Shown one piece after another: positions 44,375 to 52,089 of a DNA stretch of 64,000 nucleotides. A program made the position numbers and the translations under genes. Position 1 is the first letter of the stretch, and the number at the start of each line of letters is the position of its first letter. The notes below the pieces were generated by a model, which did no database searches, was not told the origin of the DNA, and worked only from the letters and a program-made list of their open reading frames with translations. The stretch comes from Halomonas halmophila. Its GTDB lineage: Bacteria; Pseudomonadota; Gammaproteobacteria; Pseudomonadales; Halomonadaceae. The stretch lies in assembly GCF_006540005.1 (NCBI RefSeq), contig NZ_BJOC01000013.1, positions 62,001-126,000 of the forward strand. Reading direction: 5' to 3'.

Positions 44375-44441
44375 GGCCGCCTTACCCCTTCATGCGATGG
44401 GCCCGGAACGATACGGGCGGATGCGATTCAATCCGGGGGCA

Positions 44442-45104
44442 TCAGTTCAGTGCCTGGCCATTGCCGCCACGGATCACTCCCACGCCGATGCCCTCGATCT
44501 CCAGTTCCTGATGGCGCAGATCGACTTCGATGGGGGCGAAATCGGCATTCTCGGCTTCCAGCGTGACATGATGGCCCTGACGGTGGAAGCGCTTGACCGT
44601 GACCTCATCCTCGAGGCGGGCCACCACGATCTGTCCATCGCGGATGCGGTCGGTGCGGTGGACCGCCAGCAGGTCCCCCTCGAGGATGCCGATGTCCTGC
44701 ATGGACAAGCCGCGTACCCGAAGCAGGTAATCGGCCCGCGGCGTGAAGAACTCGGCGGGCAGGGGGCAGTAGCGATCGATGTGCTCGGTGGCCAGGACCG
44801 GGCTGCCGGCGGCCACTTCACCAATGATCGGCAGCCCCTGGGAGCTCTCGGTTTCGTTCGAGGACTCGGCCGTGAGGGGCTCGGCTTCCTGTGCCGGTAG
44901 CCGGATGCCCCGGGAAGTGCCGCGAATCACACGGATCACGCCCTTGCGTTCGAGCGCACGCAGGTGCTCCTCGGCGGCATTCGGCGAGCGAAACCCCAGG
45001 GCGCGCGAGATTTCTGCCCGTGTCGGCGGATAGCCCAGTTCATTCATGGTCTTGACGATGAAGTCGAAGACATTCTGCTGGCGAGGCGTGAGGGAGCGAG
45101 TCAT
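44442..45104 (-). CDS. lexA: SOS repressor LexA
   Basis: A 220-residue repressor-protease. The N-terminal winged helix ([50 protein letters not shown]) binds SOS boxes. The autocleavage site is Ala-Gly in [11 protein letters not shown], with catalytic Ser in RVRGLSMQD and Lys in VTVKRF. The gene is divergent from psrA, as in Pseudomonas, and is followed by dinB. A palindromic repeat of about 145 bp lies between the start codon and the predicted promoter and SOS boxes, giving an unusually long leader. Confidence 0.95.
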   Translation of the reverse strand: MTRSLTPRQQNVFDFIVKTMNELGYPPTRAEISRALGFRSPNAAEEHLRALERKGVIRVIRGTSRGIRLPAQEAEPLTAESSNETESSQGLPIIGEVAAGSPVLATEHIDRYCPLPAEFFTPRADYLLRVRGLSMQDIGILEGDLLAVHRTDRIRDGQIVVARLEDEVTVKRFHRQGHHVTLEAENADFAPIEVDLRHQELEIEGIGVGVIRGGNGQALN

Positions 45105-45197
45105 GCGACCTCCGGTTCATGGACCTGGGGATGGTGCCGATCATGGTTGTCGGGAAACACGGTGCCGGCGTCTGTGCGGGCAGCTTGCCGAGCAGTT

Positions 45198-45342
45198 TAG
45201 GCATTGTCCGAAAACTGTCTGCGCTCGGTTATACGGCGTTGAAAATCTTCTCAAAATGCTCATTTACTCCTTGTAAACTCCGCGTTTTCGTAGATTTTCG
45301 CCTTGTCTAACCTTCGCTCGTCGACTTTTCAGACAGGCCTAG
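45198..45342. repeat. Palindromic intergenic repeat, full copy between lexA and its promoter
   Basis: Imperfect terminal inverted repeats (AGGCATTGTCCGAAAA at the left, GACTTTTCAGACAGGCCT at the right) enclose the same core words as the copy at 26563. The internal stem is GAAAATCT at 45241-45248 with AGATTTTC at 45292-45299. Compared with the other copy, paired bases have changed together. The rest of the lexA-psrA interval holds the promoter and operator sites listed next and no gene. Confidence 0.88.
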
Positions 45343-45354
45343 TGCTTCCTCCTG

Positions 45355-45391
45355 GTGGTCAAGTATACAGCATGATTATCCATCCAGTAAA
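45355..45391 (-). promoter_or_regulatory. Predicted lexA promoter with two degenerate LexA boxes
   Basis: On the minus strand TTTACT (45386-45391) and TATACT (45362-45367) form a -35/-10 pair with 18-bp spacing. Two 16-base sites of LexA type overlap it: CTGGATGGATAATCAT (45372-45387) and CTGTATACTTGACCAC (45355-45370), each matching about 10 of 16 consensus positions. The start codon is about 250 bases downstream. Confidence 0.5.
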
Positions 45392-45488
45392 AGTGTGCCG
45401 CGATTGACGGGCAAAACGTGATGTTTCAAACAGTTGACAGAAGCCTGAATTGAGGCAATGTGATGCATGACGTACACTGCAGACAATT

Positions 45489-45502
45489 CAAACAATTGTT
45501 TC
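45489..45502. promoter_or_regulatory. PsrA-type operator upstream of psrA
   Basis: CAAACAATTGTTTC contains a perfect 12-base palindrome (AAACAATTGTTT) and fits the published PsrA motif G/C-AAAC-N2-4-GTTT-G/C. It lies 17 bases before the psrA start, as expected for autoregulation. Confidence 0.75.
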
Positions 45503-45519
45503 CAACCCGGACTCGACTC

Positions 45520-46185
45520 ATGGCCCAACCGGACACCGTCACGCGCATCCTGGATACCGCCGAGGTGCTGTTCGCCGAGCGAGGGTTCGCCGAGACCTCG
45601 TTACGCCATATCACCAGCAAGGCCAAGGTCAATCTGGCTGCCGTCAACTATCATTTCGGCTCCAAGAAGTCGTTGATCCAGGCGGTCTTCGCCCGTTATC
45701 TGGATCCCTTCACGCTGCGCTTTCATGCCGCTCTGGATGAGCTGGAAGCGCAGCATCGTCACGATGACAGCATCATTCCACTCGAGGAGCTCCTCGAGAC
45801 CATGGCCCGTACCGTGCTCGAAGTACCGGCCGAACGGAACAGTCTGAAGGTCTTCATGCGGCTCCTGGGGCTGGCGTACAGCCAGGCTCAGGGCCATCTG
45901 CGTCGCTATATCCAGGAAGAATACGGCAGTGTCTTCCGCCGCTTCACGGAACTGGTCAGGCGTGCCACGCCCGAGCTGCCGGATGCCGAGCGTTTCTGGC
46001 GCCTGCACTTCGTGCTGGGCACGGTGATCTTCACGCTTTCCGGGCTCGATGCGCTGCGCGATATCGCCGAGCAGGACTATCAGGAACATGTCTCGGTACG
46101 CGACCTGATACGGCGGCTGCGTCCCGTCGTGGTCTCGGCCATGCAGGCGCCATTGCCGGAACTGCCGGCTCAGGAGGCCGGTTGA
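45520..46185 (+). CDS. psrA: TetR-family regulator PsrA
   Basis: A 221-residue TetR-family protein. The N-terminal helix-turn-helix VTRILDTAEVLFAERGFAETSLRHITSKAKVNLAAVNYHFGSKKSLIQAVF closely resembles Pseudomonas PsrA, a fatty-acid-sensing regulator of beta-oxidation genes and rpoS. The C-terminal region FMRLLGLAYSQAQGHLRRYIQEEYGSVFRRF is also PsrA-like, and the position next to lexA is the conserved Pseudomonas arrangement. A matching operator precedes it. The ATG at 45520 is chosen over an upstream start at 45460, which would place the operator inside the gene. It shares one base with the next gene. Confidence 0.85.
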   Translation: MAQPDTVTRILDTAEVLFAERGFAETSLRHITSKAKVNLAAVNYHFGSKKSLIQAVFARYLDPFTLRFHAALDELEAQHRHDDSIIPLEELLETMARTVLEVPAERNSLKVFMRLLGLAYSQAQGHLRRYIQEEYGSVFRRFTELVRRATPELPDAERFWRLHFVLGTVIFTLSGLDALRDIAEQDYQEHVSVRDLIRRLRPVVVSAMQAPLPELPAQEAG

Positions 46186-46700
46186 TGCGAACCCCGCGCC
46201 TGCCGTCACTGCCGCCCGAGGCCGAGACCTGGGTGGAGATCGATGTTGACGCCCAGCAGCTGACTCTCCACCAGGGCAGAGAGGCGCTCTGGTCCTGTGC
46301 GGTATCCACCGGGGCCGCCGGCACCGGAGAACTCGATGGCAGTGGTGCCACGCCCTTGGGCTGGCACTATGTCCGCGCGGCCATCGGGGAGGGCAACCCG
46401 TGCGGGACCGTCTATCGGGGGCGACGTCTGACCGGCGAGGTGTTCGATGAGCAGCTCGCCGCCGCGCATCCCGAGCGTGACTGGATCCTGACCCGTATCC
46501 TCTGGCTGTGCGGACTGGAACCGGGCCGCAACCGGGGTGGCCGGGTCGATTCCCAGCGGCGTTATATCTACCTGCACGGCACGCCGAGTGACCAGCCCAT
46601 GGGCGTGCCGGCGTCCCACGGCTGTGTGCGACTGCGTGACCCCGACCTGCTGGCCGTCTTCCGTCATGCCGTGCCCGGCACGCCGGTCTGGTTGCATTGA
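46185..46700 (+). CDS. L,D-transpeptidase (YkuD domain)
   Basis: A 171-residue YkuD-fold protein. The catalytic motif is HGTPSDQPMGVPASHGCVRLRDPD, with His and Cys of the SHGC(V)R signature. It has no clear signal peptide, so it resembles the short YbiS/ErfK-like proteins predicted to be cytoplasmic, or export is by an unrecognised route. Such enzymes crosslink peptidoglycan or attach lipoproteins. The ATG overlaps the psrA stop (TGATG) with CAGGAGG upstream, so the two are coupled. Convergent with pilC, nine bases away. Confidence 0.85.
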   Translation: MRTPRLPSLPPEAETWVEIDVDAQQLTLHQGREALWSCAVSTGAAGTGELDGSGATPLGWHYVRAAIGEGNPCGTVYRGRRLTGEVFDEQLAAAHPERDWILTRILWLCGLEPGRNRGGRVDSQRRYIYLHGTPSDQPMGVPASHGCVRLRDPDLLAVFRHAVPGTPVWLH

Positions 46701-46708
46701 GAGCGGCG

Positions 46709-47938
46709 CTACAGGGCACCGCCTAGCGCGAAAATCGGCAGATACATGGCCACGACCAGGCCACCGACCATCACCCCCAGGATGACGATGACCAGCGGCT
46801 CGAGCAGCGAGGTCAGGACATCGACCCGCTCGTCGACTTCGCTCTCGTGGTGTTCGGCCACCCGTTCCAGCATCTGGTCGAGCGTGCCGGAGGCCTCGCC
46901 GATGGCCACCATCTGCAGGGCCATGGCCGGGAAGCGCCCCGCACGCCGCATCGACAGCCCCAGCGACTGGCCGTCCAGGACGTCTCGACGCACCTGCTCC
47001 ACCGCCTGTTCGAAGACCCGGTTGCCGCTGGCGCCCGCTGCACTCTTCAGGCCTTCCACCAGCGGCACACCGGCCCCGGTGGTGGTCGCCAGGGTACGGC
47101 AGAATCTCGCCACGCAGGAAGCCCGCAGCATTTCGCCCAGCACTGGCAGGCGCAGGGCCAGGCCCTGAAGTCGCAAGGCCAGGCTGTGCGAGCGTTGCTG
47201 GCCCCAGTACGCCAGCAGCGGCAGGCCCAGACCCAGCAGCAAGCCCCACAGCCAGTACGCCTGTGCCGCCTCGGACAGGCGCAATGCCAGCCGGGTGAGG
47301 GCCGGCAGTTCGGCCCCGAAATCGTGGAACAGCGTCTCGAAGCGTGGCACGACCTTGACCAGCAGCAGGGCAGCTACACCGACACCCGTGATCAAAACCA
47401 CGGCGGGATACCATAGCGCCTTGCGTACCCTGGCCTGGAGCCGCTCCGCTTTCTCCTTGTGGAGGGCGATGCGTTCCAGCATGCGTTCCAGTGTGCCGGA
47501 CTGTTCGCCCGCCGCCACCAGGTGCACGAAGAGCCCGCCGAAGTGCCGTGGATGCTGCCGCAGGGCCTCGGCAACGCTGGCGCCCTGGGACACGGCCTTG
47601 CTCAGGGACTGGACCAGGAGTCGCATGGCCGGCTTGTCGACGCCCTCCGCAATGACGTTGAACCCCTGGAGGACAGGCACGCCGGCGCGCAGCAGGGTCG
47701 CCATCTGACGCGCCAGAAGGGTGATATCGCGGCTCTTGATGCGCCCCGACCCTGCTGTCAGGCGTCGGCCTGGCTGGATACGCCGCACCAGGATGCGTTG
47801 CTCGGCCAGCTGCTGGACGACGTCGTCGCGTCGCACGGCGAAGCTTTCGCCACGCACGCGCTTGCCATGTCGATCAAGGCCGCTCCATTGCCAGCGTCGC
47901 GGTCTGCTGGCGTCAGATCCGGGCTGTGCTCTGGCCAT
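46709..47938 (-). CDS. pilC: Type IV pilus assembly platform protein PilC
   Basis: A 409-residue inner-membrane protein with two T2SSF domains (about residues 75-195 and 275-400) and three helices near WYPAVVLITGVGVAALLLVKVVP, YWLWGLLLGLGLPLLAYWG and the C-terminus LEPLVIVILGVMVGGLVVAMYLPIF. Family words include LARQMATLLRAGVPVLQGF and GVPLVEGLKSAAGASGN. The ATG at 47938 has GGAGGTC upstream. It follows pilB by 37 bases in the same operon. pilD, which usually follows, is not here. Confidence 0.93.
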   Translation of the reverse strand: MARAQPGSDASRPRRWQWSGLDRHGKRVRGESFAVRRDDVVQQLAEQRILVRRIQPGRRLTAGSGRIKSRDITLLARQMATLLRAGVPVLQGFNVIAEGVDKPAMRLLVQSLSKAVSQGASVAEALRQHPRHFGGLFVHLVAAGEQSGTLERMLERIALHKEKAERLQARVRKALWYPAVVLITGVGVAALLLVKVVPRFETLFHDFGAELPALTRLALRLSEAAQAYWLWGLLLGLGLPLLAYWGQQRSHSLALRLQGLALRLPVLGEMLRASCVARFCRTLATTTGAGVPLVEGLKSAAGASGNRVFEQAVEQVRRDVLDGQSLGLSMRRAGRFPAMALQMVAIGEASGTLDQMLERVAEHHESEVDERVDVLTSLLEPLVIVILGVMVGGLVVAMYLPIFALGGAL

Positions 47939-47975
47939 GTGACCTCCGTCGTGGATGGCATAGCGCAAGGGGCCG

Positions 47976-49712
47976 TCAGTTGTGGCCGGTGACGCGGTGG
48001 ATTTCGGCGAGACTGGTCAATCCCTGCAGGACCTTGTCGATGCCGTGCTGGCGCAGGCTCGGGTAGCCGCTGTCACGAGCCTGCTGCTCGAGATCCGAAG
48101 CCTTGCCGCGGCGCAGAATGCGTTCACGCATGGCGGCGTCGATGGGTACCACCTCATACAGCCCGATGCGCCCCCGGAAGCCCTGGATGCACTCATGGCA
48201 ACCGACCGGCTCATGGAGGGTCGGCGCCTGCTCCTGGCCGATATCGAGGCCCATCGCCTCCAGGCTGGCAGCGTCCGGGCGGACTGCCCGCTTGCAGTGG
48301 TCGCACAGGCGACGGGCGAGGCGCTGTGCAATGATCAGACTGACCGAACTGGCCACATTGAAGGGCGCAATGCCCATGTCGGCCAGCCGGGCCAGGGTCT
48401 GCGCCGCCGAGTTGGTGTGCAGAGTGGACAGCACCAGGTGGCCGGTCTGTGCGGCCTTGACGGCGATCTCCGCGGTTTCGCGGTCGCGGATCTCGCCGAC
48501 CATCACCACATCCGGATCCTGACGCAGGAAGGCACGCAGCGTGCTGGCGAAGTCCAGCCCGATACGTGGCAGCACATTGACCTGGTTGATGCCTTCCAGC
48601 TTGATCTCCACCGGGTCCTCGGCGGTACAGATGTTGCGGCTGGTCTCGTTGAGCTGGCGCAGACCGGTGTACAGCGTGACCGTCTTGCCGCTGCCGGTGG
48701 GTCCGGTCACCAGAATCATGCCCTGAGGGTTGTCCAGCGCCTGAGCATAGAGCGCCTGTTGCGCCGCATTGAGCCCCAGCTGGTCCAGGTCCCAGAGGGC
48801 GGTCGCCGGGTCGAGCAGGCGCAGCACCACCTTCTCGCCATGCACGGTCGGCAGGGTGTTGACACGGAAGTCCACGGCATCCCCATGCCTGGGGCGCCAC
48901 TTGATGGCGCCATCCTGCGGCAAGCGGCGCTCCGAGATATCCAGCCGGGCCATGACCTTGAGTCGCGCCGCCAGCCGAGCCCGCAGCGCGCAGGGCGGGT
49001 GGGCCTGATCGTGCAGCCGGCCGTCGATGCGCAGGCGAATGCGCAGCTGGTCCGCATAGGGTTCGAAGTGAATATCCGAGGCGCCCTGCTTGATGGCGTC
49101 CTGCAGGATGCTGTCGACGAAGGCCACCAGCGGCCCGTCCGTCTCGGGGGCATCGGCGGCGTCAGATGCGTCCTCGGTAGCGTACTCGGCCGGGGATGAG
49201 GCAATGCGTGCCATGGCCGACGGCGTGTCGCGGCGTGCCGCCAGATAGCGGTGCAGGCAGGTCCGCAGCTGATCCCCGGAGGCGAGCACGCCCTCGATGG
49301 CGAGGCCGGTAGCGAATCTCAGTTCATCGAGTTCGGCCAGCAGCCCCGGATGGCCGATGGCCACCCCCAGTCGCTTGTCATCGCTGTACAGCGGCAGGGC
49401 TTCCAGCCGACGCAGCAGTTCGACGGAATGATCATCGAGGGCGGGCAGAGTCATGACATCCGTATCGTCCAGATCGATTACCGGCAGGTCATAGGCCCGG
49501 CCGGCTGCCTCCACGGCCTGACGGGACGTGACGGCGGCGACGTCGACGACATGACTGAGCAGGGAGCGTCCGGCCTGGCGTGCCTGTTGCTCGAGCTGAC
49601 GGGCCGTCTCGGCGTCCAGCAGGCCGTCGTCGACCAGGCGACACGCCAGGCCACTCAGCCGCGAGCGGTCGTGATCGGGCCCGTCGTCCCGGGGGGAAGC
49701 ATCATGCGCCAT
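47976..49712 (-). CDS. pilB: Type IV pilus assembly ATPase PilB
   Basis: A 578-residue GspE/PilB extension ATPase. An N-terminal GspE_N domain (about 25-150) is followed by the ATPase core: Walker A GPTGSGKTVTLY, Asp box, Walker B GEIRDRETAEIA, His box STLHTNSAAQTL, and the zinc-binding tetracysteine CDHC...CHEC. It powers pilus assembly on the cytoplasmic face with PilC. The ATG at 49712 is preferred over codons at 49763 and 49730. It diverges from the prepilin gene, as in Pseudomonas. Confidence 0.94.
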   Translation of the reverse strand: MAHDASPRDDGPDHDRSRLSGLACRLVDDGLLDAETARQLEQQARQAGRSLLSHVVDVAAVTSRQAVEAAGRAYDLPVIDLDDTDVMTLPALDDHSVELLRRLEALPLYSDDKRLGVAIGHPGLLAELDELRFATGLAIEGVLASGDQLRTCLHRYLAARRDTPSAMARIASSPAEYATEDASDAADAPETDGPLVAFVDSILQDAIKQGASDIHFEPYADQLRIRLRIDGRLHDQAHPPCALRARLAARLKVMARLDISERRLPQDGAIKWRPRHGDAVDFRVNTLPTVHGEKVVLRLLDPATALWDLDQLGLNAAQQALYAQALDNPQGMILVTGPTGSGKTVTLYTGLRQLNETSRNICTAEDPVEIKLEGINQVNVLPRIGLDFASTLRAFLRQDPDVVMVGEIRDRETAEIAVKAAQTGHLVLSTLHTNSAAQTLARLADMGIAPFNVASSVSLIIAQRLARRLCDHCKRAVRPDAASLEAMGLDIGQEQAPTLHEPVGCHECIQGFRGRIGLYEVVPIDAAMRERILRRGKASDLEQQARDSGYPSLRQHGIDKVLQGLTSLAEIHRVTGHN

Positions 49713-49917
49713 GTGTCTGCCCCTATCCATGGGTTCATGGCGGAGTCTAGTCACGCAGGCCATCGCCGGCCCTGAGTCTTTTGCTGAGCACTGGCGAAGA
49801 CTCTACCCACGCCATCCCAGGAAATCTCGTCGGCTCGGTGTCGGGGAATCTGCCTTGTGGGCGCCTGAAGGCACTGCCTAGTTTCAGAACAGGGCACGCC
49901 ACACGGAGAGGTGCACC

Positions 49918-50433
49918 ATGCAGAGAATGACAATCACAATCAGGAACACGTCAGTGCTCACGGGGTCGGATGCCGGCCATGTCACACGGCTTCAGTTGGC
50001 AGGTTACAAGGCGCTGGCGCCCCCATCGGACAGGCGGGCGTTCGCTGTATCAACCGCGCGGGGCAGCCCGAGGCAGCAATCCGGTTTCACCCTGATCGAG
50101 CTGCTGATCGTGGTGGCCATTGTCGGCATTCTTGCCGCCGTGGCGGTTCCGCAATATCAGGATTACACCGAACGTGCCGAGCACAGCGCGGCCATTTCGG
50201 AACTGAGTGCTGCCAAGCTCAGCGTGTCAATGAACCTTTCCGAAGGCCGGGATAACCCCTGCGCGGACGTGGGTTGGGGCTGCGCCGCCAACGGCGATGG
50301 CACCGGAACCATCGAGAACACTCAGGCCAGCAATGACTCCGGCTCCGGCAATACGCATCCCAATGCCATCCTGACCTGGGATACCACTGCCGGTGATGGC
50401 ATCACCTGGGAAACCACCAGCTGGAATGGCTGA
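49918..50433 (+). CDS. pilA: Type IV major-type prepilin with unusually long leader
   Basis: A 171-residue prepilin. The cleavage site is G56|[22 protein letters not shown] with Glu at mature position 5. The mature part is 115 residues with a cysteine pair (C103 and C110 region, PCADVGWGC) and a Gly/Thr/Asn-rich tail. The leader is 56 residues, far longer than the usual 5-15. The ribosome site GGAGAGGTG just before the ATG at 49918 supports this start, and no ATG or GTG lies closer in frame. Divergent from pilB. An alternative is an internal TTG start. Confidence 0.82.
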   Translation: MQRMTITIRNTSVLTGSDAGHVTRLQLAGYKALAPPSDRRAFAVSTARGSPRQQSGFTLIELLIVVAIVGILAAVAVPQYQDYTERAEHSAAISELSAAKLSVSMNLSEGRDNPCADVGWGCAANGDGTGTIENTQASNDSGSGNTHPNAILTWDTTAGDGITWETTSWNG

Positions 50434-50443
50434 GTCCGGTACT

Positions 50444-50863
50444 TCATTCCCCGTTTAGCGTCGCGATCAGCCGCCGAGCGCCTCCCTGATCGCGATGCTC
50501 ACCCAGCCAGATGCCCTGCCAGGTGCCCAGCGCCAGCCGGCCATGCCGCACCGCCAGTGTCACCTGGGTGCCCATGAGGCTGGCGGCGATATGAGCCGGC
50601 ATGTCATCCGGCCCTTCCATGGTGTGCCGAAAGTAGGGCAGGTCACCGGGAATGCGGTCACGCAGGAAGGCATCCAGGTCATGACGCACATCCGGGTCGG
50701 CGTTCTCGTTGAGGGTCAGCGAGGCCGAGGTGTGCAGCAACTGTAGATGCAGCAGACCCACCTGCAGTTCGCCCAGGCGCGGCAACGCCTCGCTGACCTC
50801 GTCGCTGATCAGATGAAAGCCTCGGGAACGAGGGGCCAGTCGCAGTTCCTGCTGGTGCCACAT
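50444..50863 (-). CDS. YjbQ/UPF0047 family protein
   Basis: A 139-residue single-domain protein. Family motifs HTSASLTLNENADPDVRHDLDAFL, HIAASLMGTQVTLAVRHGRLALGTWQGIWLGEHRDQG are clear. Members have reported thiamine-phosphate synthase-like side activity, but the physiological role is unsettled. It is convergent with pilA and ten bases from its stop. Confidence 0.88.
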   Translation of the reverse strand: MWHQQELRLAPRSRGFHLISDEVSEALPRLGELQVGLLHLQLLHTSASLTLNENADPDVRHDLDAFLRDRIPGDLPYFRHTMEGPDDMPAHIAASLMGTQVTLAVRHGRLALGTWQGIWLGEHRDQGGARRLIATLNGE

Positions 50864-50928
50864 GTCGTGTGTCCTGATGGTGAATGCGACGCTCAGCCTA
50901 CCCCATGGGCGAACCGCACAACACCGGT

Positions 50929-52089
50929 TCAGGGGCTCTGGCTGGCGCTATCTTCCTCCAGCAGAGCGTCCTCGAAGTAGTCGTTGATGCGTTCATGGCT
51001 GCGGGCGTACCACTCGTCATCCTTGGTCAGCGCATGTTCGGCGTTCAAGGGGTGAGTGGGAATGTGCAGTCGCATGTCGACGCCCGTGTCCGGGTGGTTG
51101 GCGACCTGAAGGGTGGCCGAGCGGCGCGAGGGACCATAGGGAATGAGCTCGGCAAACGCCGTCTGACGCTCGGCCGAGGTGGCGAAGCCGATGAACTCCC
51201 GCGCCTGTTGCGGCTGTTCGGCGCCCCGCGGCACGGTCCAGACTTCGTGCTCCTGAACCTGCCCATCCCAGAGGATCTCGATGGGCAGGTCGCGATTGAC
51301 CATGGCATCGAAAAACCGACCATTGAAGCCGGAAGCCATGACGACCTTTTTCTCGGCGAGCAGTTGTACCGGAGTATCGCCGGCTTCCCACCAGTGCAGA
51401 TTGTCGAGGTTATCGAGACGCTTGAAGGCGAGTGACAGTCCGCGTCGCGTGCTCAGGAGACGATAGATCTCCTCCTCGGGAACGCCATAGGACAGTAGCG
51501 CCCATTCGAGATTGACCGCCGGACCGCGGTGCAGGGCACGTGGCCCCGGAAAGTTCTTTTGATCGAAGAGATCGGATATCTCGGTGGGACGCTGCCCGGG
51601 AAACGCATCCCGACGGTACGCCACCACGGTGGCGAATACCGAATGAGTGATGGAACAACGGTTGAGGGCGCCATCGATGAAGTCGCGCTCGGCCGGGCGG
51701 CCCTGTGGCGAGGGGGAGAGGATGTCCGACGACAGGGCCTCCAGCAGGTTATCGGCGCATGCGGTCTTGGCCTCGCTGCGGCTCATGTCGATCAGGTCCC
51801 AGGGCATCCGGCCGGCGTCGATGGCCTGGCGCAACTCGGTCAGGCCGCCATTGTAGCGATGTACGCGCACTTCAATGCCCGTTTCGCGGGTGAATGGCTC
51901 GAACAGCGCACGGCGCTGGGCGCGTTCGTAGGCGCCGCCCCAGGTCAGGATGTCCAGGGTCGCCTCACCCGGCGCTGCGGCCGGCTCATCGCCTGGGGCC
52001 AGCGGCGATATCCCGATGAGCGCGACGAGCAGCAGCCTGCATGCCTTGTTAAGCCAGCTTGCGCCGGCCTGTCGCTCAGCCTGTACCAT
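50929..52089 (-). CDS. Orphan periplasmic substrate-binding protein, polyamine (PotD/PotF) type
   Basis: A 386-residue binding protein of the spermidine/putrescine class: LDILTWGGAYERAQRRALFEPFTRETGIEVRVHRYNGGLTELR, then WDLIDMSRSEAKTAC and VQEHEVWTVPRGAEQPQQAREFIGFATS. An N-terminal hydrophobic segment (about residues 15-33) is the export signal. No permease or ATPase lies nearby. The gene starts inside the 3' end of the chloride channel gene (14-base overlap), with GGGAGGAGC upstream, so it is coupled to it. It could serve an unlinked transporter or a sensor. Confidence 0.82.
   Translation of the reverse strand: MVQAERQAGASWLNKACRLLLVALIGISPLAPGDEPAAAPGEATLDILTWGGAYERAQRRALFEPFTRETGIEVRVHRYNGGLTELRQAIDAGRMPWDLIDMSRSEAKTACADNLLEALSSDILSPSPQGRPAERDFIDGALNRCSITHSVFATVVAYRRDAFPGQRPTEISDLFDQKNFPGPRALHRGPAVNLEWALLSYGVPEEEIYRLLSTRRGLSLAFKRLDNLDNLHWWEAGDTPVQLLAEKKVVMASGFNGRFFDAMVNRDLPIEILWDGQVQEHEVWTVPRGAEQPQQAREFIGFATSAERQTAFAELIPYGPSRRSATLQVANHPDTGVDMRLHIPTHPLNAEHALTKDDEWYARSHERINDYFEDALLEEDSASQSP

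Noticed and set aside
49713-49917. Sigma54 promoter for pilA as in Pseudomonas
   Set aside because: No GG-N10-GC element with the required flanking bases was found between pilB and pilA.
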